A DNA stretch of 21,579 bases from CAZBYL01 sp964496275 (GTDB lineage Bacteria; Synergistota; Synergistia; Synergistales; Synergistaceae), in NCBI GenBank assembly GCA_964496275.1, contig CAZBYL010000043.1:1-21579 (forward strand), in the 5' to 3' direction. Position numbers and translations under genes: made by a program. A model generated the notes under the pieces. The model worked only from the letters and a program-made list of their open reading frames with translations, ran no database searches and was not told where the DNA came from. Of the stretch, positions 14,996 through 21,579 are shown piece after piece. The first letter of the stretch is position 1; every line of letters starts with the position of its first letter.

Positions 14996-15919
14996 TTGTT
15001 GTCTTTGTCAATAACAATTATATCAGCTATTGCACTGCTGACATTCGTCCTTATACTGTCGCTTCTTTTTATCGGCGGAGAAAATGTAATTTTTCATATA
15101 CAGGGAGGCGGGGAGCATTTTCTTGACCCGTTGGAGCGTGCTCTGACGAGACACTGCGGAGACGGAAATTGTCCTCCGACGTACCTCTATGCGTCATGCA
15201 CATGTCTTCTGTTTATCTTCCTGTTTATTCCGATGGGTGCATTGCCGCAGTTCATATCCACTGATTTTGACCTTTTTATAATACTCTTTCTGCTTCTTGC
15301 CGCTCAGGGGTTCTACATAAGGGGTATAAAACTGTTCTCCAAAGAACTGTACCAGTCTTTGGATAGAAGCGAAACAAATCTGCTCTTTAAATTTACCGTG
15401 GCGATGCTCACGATAGGAGGAACTTTTTCTTGGTATGTTCTCAATAGAGGAATGCCGGGCAATATCTTCAGCCTTGACTCGTACGCCGCAATGCCGATGT
15501 GGGAGGTTGTAGGCGACGGAGGCGTTATTGGAATGTGCTTTTTCTTTCTCCTGCTCGCTGTCACGTCACCGTGCAGGAGGACAAAGGTAAAGTATCTCAA
15601 GGACAACGTCCCCTTGCCGGAAATATTTGATGCGGTTCGCTCTACGATATGCCCCGCTATAATTGCAGCTATATTTCTGCCGCAAAAGGCAGGGCTCTCG
15701 CTCGGATTTACGGATTTGTCCATGTATGCTGTAGATTTTATCTGTTTTTGGTGGAAGGTGTTCATTCTGCAGGTCATACTTATACCTTGGATACGAGAGG
15801 GATATTTGCGCTGCAGGGCGATGCTGCCGGAAAACTGGAAGCTTGCCATTGTTATATTTCTTGGTTTCGCCGGAGTCGCCTTTATGATGGGCGATTTGTA
15901 CTGTGTAGCTATCTTTTAA
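14996..15919 (+). CDS. Multi-pass membrane protein resembling NuoH/HycD family
   Basis: A 307-residue protein with about eight hydrophobic helices. It resembles the complex I subunit 1 (NuoH) and hydrogenase-4/3 subunit (HycD, EchB) family in layout: a first helix, then a loop ending in LDPLERALTRH, a helix ending in PMGALPQF, a FDLFIILFLLLAAQGF helix, and near the end WWKVFILQVILIPWI followed by PENWKLAIVIFLGFAGVAF. The acidic EGERE-type quinone-site motif is not evident. The likely start is TTG at 14996 because GGAGG (14982-14986) lies 9 bases before it; an ATG at 14939 has no ribosome site. No other complex I or hydrogenase genes are nearby. Its 3' end overlaps the DUF1850 gene on the other strand by 11 bases. 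The family assignment is by eye and tentative. Confidence 0.6.
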   Translation: MLSLSITIISAIALLTFVLILSLLFIGGENVIFHIQGGGEHFLDPLERALTRHCGDGNCPPTYLYASCTCLLFIFLFIPMGALPQFISTDFDLFIILFLLLAAQGFYIRGIKLFSKELYQSLDRSETNLLFKFTVAMLTIGGTFSWYVLNRGMPGNIFSLDSYAAMPMWEVVGDGGVIGMCFFFLLLAVTSPCRRTKVKYLKDNVPLPEIFDAVRSTICPAIIAAIFLPQKAGLSLGFTDLSMYAVDFICFWWKVFILQVILIPWIREGYLRCRAMLPENWKLAIVIFLGFAGVAFMMGDLYCVAIF

Positions 15920-16469
15920 AAGTGTTTATGGGGTGCACGTTCGTGGGTGCGTTCTCAAGCTTATTTGTGAAATAGGTTGACGTAAACAGAAACGGTCTTC
16001 TTTTCACGCGAACCACGAGTCTTTTTCCGGGAAATATTTTATAGAGGTTTCTAAGCCCAAACGGCTGAAACACGGCTTGATTAAGCCCCAGTCTGTCGTT
16101 GCCTATCCTATAGTAGTACTCGTTCCATGACATCCTGCCCCCCTGGTATATCATCCACATCGGGGTCTGTATGTATCGTCCCTTTTCAGGTCGCACAGAT
16201 GGCATACCTGCCTTGGACGAACGAACTCTCTCCTCCCATGCCCACAGTTTTCCGCTCACGACATAGTATTCATCTTCCACCGGTGTAAGCTCCACAGAGT
16301 GTATATACCTCGTCATGAATGTGTGTCCAAGCGCGGCCGGAGACCTGAAAAGGAGGTTATCCTCCTTGTCCAGAACTTCAAAAAAATCCACACGCCACCC
16401 CGCTGATGCTGTTACAAAAAGTATCGGCAGGAAAAAAAAGAGAAACGTCAATTTTTTAACAACATTCAT
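15909..16469 (-). CDS. DUF1850 domain protein, exported
   Basis: A 186-residue protein. An N-terminal hydrophobic segment (LTFLFFFLPILFVTASA, residues 7-23) looks like a signal peptide or anchor. The DUF1850 core follows, with its hallmark YIHSVELTPVEDEYYV (55-70) and a GMPSVRPEKGRY loop. DUF1850 proteins are often encoded next to, or fused with, TAXI-type TRAP permeases, so this may assist the transporters at 7337-13346 although MFS and NuoH-like genes lie between. The ATG (16469-16467) has AAGGGG upstream. TATAAT on the minus strand at 16501-16496 is a likely -10. The 3' end overlaps the opposing gene by 11 bases. Function unknown. Confidence 0.8.
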   Translation of the reverse strand: MNVVKKLTFLFFFLPILFVTASAGWRVDFFEVLDKEDNLLFRSPAALGHTFMTRYIHSVELTPVEDEYYVVSGKLWAWEERVRSSKAGMPSVRPEKGRYIQTPMWMIYQGGRMSWNEYYYRIGNDRLGLNQAVFQPFGLRNLYKIFPGKRLVVRVKRRPFLFTSTYFTNKLENAPTNVHPINTFKR

Positions 16470-16495
16470 GATTCCAACCCCTTTTCAACCAGGTA

Positions 16496-16501
16496 ATTAT
16501 A
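16496..16501 (-). promoter_or_regulatory. -10 box for DUF1850 gene
   Basis: Exact TATAAT on the minus strand, 26 bases before the ATG. The -35 position holds only a T-rich stretch. It lies in the 148-base gap shared with the divergent M24 gene, which has a TAGAAT at 16573-16578. Confidence 0.4.
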
Positions 16502-16617
16502 CACTAACGGTGCAGCATAAAAAAGATAGCGAAAAAAGAGCCTGATTAGCTGTACTAATACGAAATAAAAGGTAGAATATAAGGAGCTTTTTATTATCGA
16601 ATGTAGGAGGAATAACA

Positions 16618-17721
16618 GTGATCAAACAGAAGCGCGTAGAGAGACTTGCGGAGGAACTTAAAAAAAGAGGACTTGATGCGATATATCTTGGTCCGTCTAC
16701 AGACCTTGAATACATAGGCGAACTTGACACGCATCCGGACGAGAGAGTTCGCGGGCTTATGGTCAGCAAAGAGGGTAAGTGCTTTGCAATGACACCGCTT
16801 CTCTATAAAGAAGAGATGGTCAATGCGTTCCTGGACGTTCCTTTCTACTCGGAGTGGAACGACCACGAGGGTTTTACGGGCGCTTTTAAACGCGGCTGCG
16901 AGCATCTTGGAGTCGTAGGCGGCAAGGTTGCTTTCAATGACGGAGTCCGCGCCGTCGATATGCTTGCAATACGCGACACAATGGATATACAGCTCGTCAA
17001 CGGAGTGGATATACTTTCGCCGCTCCGCTCATGCAAAGATGCCGAAGAGCTTGAAATCATGAGAGAATCTTCACGCATTGTTGACAAGGTTGTCGAAAGA
17101 ATCAGAGATTTACTGAAGCCCGGGCTTAAAGAGAGAGACATTATCAAAAAAATACAGGGATTCTTTGAAGAGTACGGAGTGACTCAGCTCTCCTTCAATC
17201 CCATAGTAGCGAGCGGCCCCAACGGCTCCATGCCTCACTACTGCGGAGACCAGCGCGTCATAGAAAAGAACGACGTTATAATCTTTGACCTCGGCGGACG
17301 CTATAAGAGCTACTGTTCGGACACAACCCGCACCTTCTTTGTCGGAGAGCCGACGGAAGAGCAGAGACGCGTATACGAAATAGTGCGCCTGTCGCAGGCA
17401 GCGGGCGAGGCTGCCGTACAGCCGGGCGCAACGGGACAGGATGTGGACAGAGCCGCACGCCAAGTCATAATAGACGCCGGTTACGGAGAGTTCTTCTTCA
17501 ACCGCGTGGGGCACGGAGTAGGCATAGCGGTACACGAATCCCCCTACATGATAGAGGGCAACAATGTCCCGCTTAAGCCGGGCAACGTGTTCAGCGTAGA
17601 GCCGGGAATATACATGCCCGGTAAGTTCGGAGTACGCATAGAGAACCTTGTCGCTGTTCGCGAAGATGGCACGGGAGAAGCTCTTAACCACTTCACCAGA
17701 GAACTTACAATCTGCGGATAA
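16618..17721 (+). CDS. M24 family metallopeptidase (Xaa-Pro aminopeptidase type), second
   Basis: A 367-residue aminopeptidase-P/prolidase-like enzyme acting in the cytoplasm. The five metal ligands are D224 (IFDLGG), D235 (YCSDTTRTF), H299 (VGHGVG), E328 (VEPGIY) and E342 (RIENLV), with the HESP motif after H299. The N-terminal creatinase-like domain covers about residues 1-150. The GTG at 16618 is preceded by TAGGAGG at 16604-16610, and no better start is in frame. It is divergent from the DUF1850 gene. Its stop codon TAA (17719-17721) lies inside a perfect hairpin. It is a distant paralogue of the M24 gene at 1418. Whether it acts as peptidase, prolidase or on another C-N bond cannot be told. 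Confidence 0.93.
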   Translation: MIKQKRVERLAEELKKRGLDAIYLGPSTDLEYIGELDTHPDERVRGLMVSKEGKCFAMTPLLYKEEMVNAFLDVPFYSEWNDHEGFTGAFKRGCEHLGVVGGKVAFNDGVRAVDMLAIRDTMDIQLVNGVDILSPLRSCKDAEELEIMRESSRIVDKVVERIRDLLKPGLKERDIIKKIQGFFEEYGVTQLSFNPIVASGPNGSMPHYCGDQRVIEKNDVIIFDLGGRYKSYCSDTTRTFFVGEPTEEQRRVYEIVRLSQAAGEAAVQPGATGQDVDRAARQVIIDAGYGEFFFNRVGHGVGIAVHESPYMIEGNNVPLKPGNVFSVEPGIYMPGKFGVRIENLVAVREDGTGEALNHFTRELTICG

Positions 17722-17729
17722 AATCCGCA
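17713..17729 (+). repeat. Hairpin spanning the M24 stop codon
   Basis: Perfect 7-bp stem TGCGGAT/ATCCGCA with loop AAA; the stop codon TAA begins with the last base of the left arm. It stands 20 bases before the larger stem at 17750. Confidence 0.6.
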
Positions 17730-17749
17730 CGTTCACAAGCAAGGAGTGC

Positions 17750-17795
17750 AAATGCCCCGACAACAGAGCGTTTTTTGCTCGAAATCGGGGCATTT
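17750..17795 (+). terminator. Large nested inverted repeat after M24 gene
   Basis: Perfect 11-bp arms AAATGCCCCGA (17750-17760) and TCGGGGCATTT (17785-17795), with an inner 4-bp stem GAGC/GCTC (17766-17780) enclosing a GTTTTTT loop. The flanking A's and T's make it usable in both directions, but the 3' T-run is short. It is probably a terminator for the M24 gene. Confidence 0.65.
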
Positions 17796-17812
17796 ATCGT
17801 ACTTTTCTCCCC

Positions 17813-17841
17813 TTGCCCTCTTTTGTGACGCAAGATATACT
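17813..17841 (+). promoter_or_regulatory. Promoter for sensor-like binding protein
   Basis: TTGCCC (17813-17818), 17-base spacer, TATACT (17836-17841), 26 bases before the ATG. The -35 hexamer and spacer are the same as at 2839. Confidence 0.6.
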
Positions 17842-17867
17842 TAAAGGAACCGCAGGGAGTGTTGAGG

Positions 17868-19466
17868 ATGGAAGAGAGTACAAAAAAAATACTCAAGGAA
17901 CTTATAGATGATTACGGCTTCGGTATTCTTGAAGATCCGGACAGGCTTTCCCAGTTTCTGGAAGATCGCTCTCCGGAAAATAAAAAGGAAAATTTTCAGC
18001 TCACCTTTGCTCTCGGATATCTTTTAAAATCAGGATGGTCTTCGACCGCCAAGACCGGAGACTTCGGACACGAGAAGTATATTCCCATGCTGTGTCATAA
18101 CCTAGGTTTTTCAGAGGAAGATGCTAGGCGTGTAATGAACATTATATGTTATGCGGCCTCTCTGAAAGATGACTTTGAGCCGGAGGAGCAGCCATCTATA
18201 TTTGCCGCCGTGCCGGGCAACCTTAAAAAAATATCGGGCGGAATCTCAAATAAGCCGCGCACAATGTGGATAAGAAAAAAATCTCTCTACAACGGGCTGA
18301 TACTTATAGCCTCTCTAATCGCGATAGCGGTTCTCTTCTTTCAGATAGGCAGCCAGAGAAATCCGGAAGGGGACGAGTTCAGAATCGCCTTCTTTGCCCC
18401 GCTTGAGGGCGTTTCCGCCCAGTCCAGCCATAACCAGCTCAGAGCGGCACAGCTTGCCGTGGAAATGATAAACAAACAGGGCGGAGTGCGCGGATATAAA
18501 CTGAAAATCGTAGGCTTCAGCACACCCGGAAATCCTGCCGCAGCCGCAGAATATGTGCGCTCTGTAATGCTGGACAAAAGCATACTCGTCATGATGACAT
18601 GTATGGATGCCGGCACTGTAGAGGCGATCACCCCGGTGGCTGATGACACGGAAGTTCCTCTTATCGTTACCACTCCCAAGATACATGCTACAACCATAAG
18701 CGAGGGAGACAAAGCACGGCTTTACACATTCAGGATAGCGAATGACTCCGTTGCAAGGTCGAAGATGGCCGCTTACTTTACCATGCAGGGACTTAACAAA
18801 AAGAAAATAGGGATATTCTACAACTTAGACGACCCATACACGGTTCAGGAGCATGAAGCCCTTGTGCGCTGGGTAAAAATTTTCGGCGGAGAAATAAAAG
18901 CTGACATAGGCTACTCAAAAAAACTGTCCACGGCGTATACGGCAGCCATGACGGCCATAGCCGAAAGCGGTGCGGAGGCTCTTATTCTCCCAAACACTGA
19001 GGAAAAAACAGCCGATATAGTGAAGAGCGCGCGCGAATCGGGCTTCGGCGGTACGATAATAGGAGAGGACTATCTCGATAACCCTGTCGGAGCTGCGACA
19101 AACACATTCCGCAACAGTTGGTGGATAGACGAAATAAGCCCTCTTGACCCTCAAATACGCTCAGTTCTCAAAGAATATAGAAGCCTCTACAACGAAAACC
19201 TTCCGCAAGAGGACGTAAAGGCCTCCATACTTGCGTTTGACGGCGTAAGATGGATAGCAAACTGCCTTGCCACAGCTCCGGGCTACAGAGGTGAGGCCAT
19301 GCGTCACGCCCTTCTTGCGACGAGAAATTTTCCGCTTACTCATGCCACTCTGACTATAGATCCAAGGACTCACGGACCCTATAACAAGGCGATGTCTCTG
19401 ATATACTGCGAAACCAACGGCGGTATTTTCCAGAAGAGGATTCGCACGGTAAAAACGGAGTGGTAG
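17868..19466 (+). CDS. Membrane-anchored type-1 periplasmic binding protein with cytoplasmic N-terminal domain
   Basis: A 532-residue protein with three parts. Residues 1-110 form a soluble acidic domain with LIDDYGFGILEDPDRLSQFLED (13-34, read in two parts), resembling small domains seen at the start of other bacterial proteins with a G-x-x-x-L-x-D-P-x-R-L pattern. After basic KPRTMWIRKK, residues 141-159 are one membrane helix (GLILIASLIAIAVLFF). Residues 170-532 are a LivK-like Peripla_BP_6 fold: FRIAFFAPLEG, AAQLAVEMINKQGGVRGY, TCMDAGTVEAITPVAD, KKIGIFYNL, AEALILPN-like strand and ASILAFDGVRWIA. There is no N-terminal signal peptide, so the binding domain is tethered outside and the first domain inside. 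This is not the normal ABC binding-protein layout and no livHMGF genes follow. The ATG at 17868 follows GGGAG at 17855-17859. A sensory role is inferred. Confidence 0.8.
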   Translation: MEESTKKILKELIDDYGFGILEDPDRLSQFLEDRSPENKKENFQLTFALGYLLKSGWSSTAKTGDFGHEKYIPMLCHNLGFSEEDARRVMNIICYAASLKDDFEPEEQPSIFAAVPGNLKKISGGISNKPRTMWIRKKSLYNGLILIASLIAIAVLFFQIGSQRNPEGDEFRIAFFAPLEGVSAQSSHNQLRAAQLAVEMINKQGGVRGYKLKIVGFSTPGNPAAAAEYVRSVMLDKSILVMMTCMDAGTVEAITPVADDTEVPLIVTTPKIHATTISEGDKARLYTFRIANDSVARSKMAAYFTMQGLNKKKIGIFYNLDDPYTVQEHEALVRWVKIFGGEIKADIGYSKKLSTAYTAAMTAIAESGAEALILPNTEEKTADIVKSARESGFGGTIIGEDYLDNPVGAATNTFRNSWWIDEISPLDPQIRSVLKEYRSLYNENLPQEDVKASILAFDGVRWIANCLATAPGYRGEAMRHALLATRNFPLTHATLTIDPRTHGPYNKAMSLIYCETNGGIFQKRIRTVKTEW

Positions 19467-19518
19467 CGAAGTAACAGTGCAAAAGGAACAGAACCCTAAA
19501 TAATGGAGCTGGTTGTCA

Positions 19519-21021
19519 ATGAACAGTAACTGCAATGCAAGACTTGAGGAACAATTCCTGTCTGCCTGGGAGAGTAAAAAAGATTCCCCATGCGTCTGGT
19601 GGAACGGTGAGTGGTGGACGTGGAACAGGCTTGCCGCGCTTGCGGACGACTGCGAAGTGAAGCTTCGGGCCGCAGGGTTTGAAAAAGGGCAGAGAATAGC
19701 CGTTCTCCTGCCGAACTCACCCATAGTGTTTGCCCTGTCCGTCGCAGCATGGCGTATAGGCGGCGCCATTGCACCGCTCAACGCTAGAACGGGAATTGTA
19801 AATCTTGTCAGCACGATAAAGATGCTGGATGTTCATAGCTTAATCGTTGCGGAAGAGGCTTTTGAAAAATCCCTTGAACCGGCAAGGGCGATAGGTGTTC
19901 CGGTTATTGGCGCCAAACTTGACGAACCGATGCCGAACTGGCGCGGACGCATCGGAACGCCCGAATCGGAAGAATATGCCATCATTTTCTCCACCTCCGG
20001 TACGTCCGGAAACCCTAAAGCAGTCCCCTGTTCTCACGGCAATCTTACAGACAATATCAGCCAGCTTCCGATGCAGGTTCCAGGGCTTCTTGAGGAAGAA
20101 TCGATATTCCTTAATGTGCTCCCCAATTTTCACACATTCGGAAACAATGTGGCGGGGCTTCTGCCTTTACTCTCGTCAGTGCGTCAGGCAATAGTTCCGA
20201 GTTTCGTGCCTGTTGACAATACTATAAACGCCATAAAAGCGGCGAAGGTGAACGTAATAGTTGCGGTACCGACAATAATGGCGTTCCTCTTGGGCGCACT
20301 TGCCAAAAAGGATGAGCACCTCAAGATGAACTTTATAATCACTGGCGGAGACAGGCTTAACACTCAGATGGACGCAAGGTGCAAAGAGTATCTCGGAGTC
20401 GGCATACTCGAAGGTTATGGACTGACAGAGTGTTCTCCCGTTGTCGCAGTCTCACGCACAGAAGAGACAAAGAAGCTAGGTTCCGTGGGGCCGTTACTCA
20501 AAAGCTATGAGTACCGCATAACGGACAGAGAGGGAAAACAGATAGGAATCCACGAGGAAGGCGTCCTATGGCTCAAAGGCGCATCTGTGGCTTCGGGCTA
20601 CTTCCGCGACCCAGAAAATACCAAGGAACGCTTTGACGGTGATTGGTTCAATACAGGCGACGTAGTTCGCATAGATGAGGACGGATTCCTTAAGATTGTA
20701 GACCGTGCCACAGACATCATCATAGTGAGCGGATTTAACGTGTACCCGCAGGAAGTCGAAGCTGTCCTGTGTGAACATCCCTCGGTACACTCCGCTGTTG
20801 CCGTAGGCGAAAAGAATAACGTAGCGGGGGAACTTGTAAAGGCTTTTGTCATACTGAAAGAAGGACAAACTGCCGATGCCAAAGAACTGATGAGCTATTG
20901 CAAGGAGCGCCTTGCTCACTACAAAGTCCCGCGCAAAATAGGCTTTGTTGAAGAATTCCCGCTCTCCCCGTCCGGTAAGGTACTTAGAAGAGAGCTGAAA
21001 AAACTTAAGGTGGAAAGATAA
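19519..21021 (+). CDS. AMP-dependent synthetase/ligase (acyl-CoA synthetase type)
   Basis: A 500-residue ANL-superfamily enzyme that makes an acyl-adenylate from a carboxylic acid and ATP and then usually an acyl-CoA. Motifs in order: P-loop IIFSTSGTSGNPK (155-167), NFHTFG (203-208), GYGLTECSP (299-307), FNTGDVVRIDEDGFLKIVDR (377-396), the hinge-region IIVSGFNVYPQEVE (401-414) and the catalytic C-terminal Lys K487 in SPSGKVLRREL. Length is close to the usual 500-560. The ATG at 19519 is taken with GGAG at 19505-19508; a TTG at 19513 is an alternative. It lies 52 bases after the sensor-like gene without a terminator, so the two may be one transcript. The acid (fatty, aryl or branched) is not predictable. 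Confidence 0.92.
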   Translation: MNSNCNARLEEQFLSAWESKKDSPCVWWNGEWWTWNRLAALADDCEVKLRAAGFEKGQRIAVLLPNSPIVFALSVAAWRIGGAIAPLNARTGIVNLVSTIKMLDVHSLIVAEEAFEKSLEPARAIGVPVIGAKLDEPMPNWRGRIGTPESEEYAIIFSTSGTSGNPKAVPCSHGNLTDNISQLPMQVPGLLEEESIFLNVLPNFHTFGNNVAGLLPLLSSVRQAIVPSFVPVDNTINAIKAAKVNVIVAVPTIMAFLLGALAKKDEHLKMNFIITGGDRLNTQMDARCKEYLGVGILEGYGLTECSPVVAVSRTEETKKLGSVGPLLKSYEYRITDREGKQIGIHEEGVLWLKGASVASGYFRDPENTKERFDGDWFNTGDVVRIDEDGFLKIVDRATDIIIVSGFNVYPQEVEAVLCEHPSVHSAVAVGEKNNVAGELVKAFVILKEGQTADAKELMSYCKERLAHYKVPRKIGFVEEFPLSPSGKVLRRELKKLKVER

Positions 21022-21089
21022 ATCCCCATCTTTTATTTTATTTAACACTGCGTGCTTGAGTAAGACTCTGACGCATTCTGTTCTTGGGT

Positions 21090-21124
21090 AAATGGGCTCG
21101 CCGATGATACGGCGGGCCCATTTT
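21090..21124 (+). terminator. Terminator after the ligase gene
   Basis: AAATGGGCTCGCCG (21090-21103) pairs over 14 bases with CGGCGGGCCCATTT (21110-21123), one T-G wobble, ATGATA loop, and T's at 21121-21124. Confidence 0.92.
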
Positions 21125-21507
21125 GCATAAGACATAATTTGACGAACCGCGTAATGTGCGGCTCCATGCAGCGCAATAAGAATGTACACGGCAATACCGC
21201 GACAACATAAAATGAATCGAAAGAATGCTGTCTTGACAATTTATGCATATAGGATTATTTTATGTGTGTTTCCTTATTATGGTTTTAAATTCCATATAGT
21301 GAAAAATATTCCAGTAATGTGGATATGTTTTTGACAAAGCAGGCATAACATAGGTGTCCTTTCAACAGAACGGTACGCAAAATGAACTCCTTTGCGGTGA
21401 AAACGTGATTTGCAAATGCTTTAAGCGGAGATGAGCCGACCTCGATACTTAAACAACGAATTACGGTTGGCAGTAGGGTGGCGACGTCTGCCGCTGTGCC
21501 ACAGAGC
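21125..21507 (+). other. Intergenic region without convincing gene
   Basis: About 380 bases with no open frame that has a ribosome site and recognisable protein. The one clear signal is the promoter at 21233-21261. Downstream of it the sequence has several in-phase stops and no structured RNA that I can name. It may be an untranslated leader or decayed sequence disrupted by the element at the right edge. Confidence 0.4.
21233..21261 (+). promoter_or_regulatory. Promoter pointing to the right edge
   Basis: Exact TTGACA (21233-21238), a 17-base spacer and TATTTT (21256-21261). No gene starts within the next 250 bases, so the transcript either has a long leader or its gene is disrupted. Confidence 0.5.
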
Positions 21508-21579
21508 TGTATAGTGCATAATATAACTACCCAGAATTGCAAAAGGAAATCCCCACTTTTGCAAAGTTGAAATCCCCGG
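21508..21579. mobile_element. Probable terminal end of an IS21-family element (partial)
   Basis: Two tandem units occur with a 22-23-base period: TTGCAAAAGGAAATCCCC (21537-21554) and TTGCAAAGTTGAAATCCCC (21559-21577). An outer TGTATAGTGCATAATA begins at 21508. Repeated internal transposase-binding sites plus a TG-starting tip are typical of IS21-family ends, and the sequence resembles ends of that family from memory. The istA/istB genes would lie beyond the window. Without them the call stays tentative. Confidence 0.42.

Noticed and set aside
21469..21495. T-box-like sequence (AGGGTGGC about 240 bases after the TTGACA promoter)
   Set aside because: The conserved bulge should read TGG-N-ACC, but here it is TGGCGAC, and no specifier stem or aminoacyl-tRNA-related gene is visible.
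21285..21542. Minus-strand open frame of 85 codons at the right edge
   Set aside because: Starts within the putative IS end and has no ribosome site or recognisable domain.

Overview
This window most likely comes from a member of the Synergistota (Synergistaceae-like): an anaerobic, amino-acid- and peptide-fermenting bacterium. The grounds are indirect. They are the mix of M24 and RocB-type M20 peptidases, a rubredoxin, TAXI-type TRAP transporters with fused 4TM/12TM permeases, a DUF1850 protein, a LivK-like binding protein and moderate GC content. No rRNA, tRNA or CRISPR array was seen, so the taxonomy is an inference.

Layout. Bases 1-2509 hold a tight + strand run: the 3' part of queH (epoxyqueuosine reductase), an AIR-synthase/HypE-superfamily protein, and an M24 aminopeptidase whose ATG overlaps the previous stop (ATGA). 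After a small hairpin comes a 52-residue rubredoxin closed by a good terminator. Bases 2839-4540 hold a RocB-like M20 peptidase with its own promoter and a TTG start. Bases 4567-6674 hold a GNAT acetyltransferase and, 3 bases later, a compact Ski2-like helicase. Bases 6711-7212 hold a small exported hypothetical protein behind a TTGACA promoter.

Bases 7337-13346 are the transporter region. Two near-identical fused TRAP permeases flank deoC. The first is closed by a perfect 11-bp-stem terminator. The second is followed by a TAXI-family binding protein, with a GNRA-loop hairpin between them and a terminator after. The two permease genes share a 227-bp stretch without a single difference, while their other parts differ at many silent sites, which suggests gene conversion. 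Only one binding protein is present for two permeases.

Bases 13414-15919 carry an MFS exporter and a multi-pass protein resembling the NuoH/HycD membrane subunit, with no other complex I or hydrogenase genes nearby. The DUF1850 gene (minus strand) converges on it with an 11-bp overlap and is divergent from a second M24 peptidase (16618-17721). A double hairpin follows. From a promoter at 17813 comes an unusual sensor-like protein (cytoplasmic domain, one membrane helix, external type-1 periplasmic binding fold), then an acyl-CoA-synthetase-type ligase with a strong terminator. The last 450 bases have no convincing gene. They hold a TTGACA promoter pointing right and, at the edge, tandem repeats that look like the end of an IS21-family element.

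Working together: the peptidases release amino acids, the TRAP/TAXI systems and the sensor-like binding protein deal with small external solutes, DeoC feeds deoxynucleoside carbon into central metabolism, and the ligase activates an organic acid. The substrates of the transporters and the ligase cannot be read from sequence.
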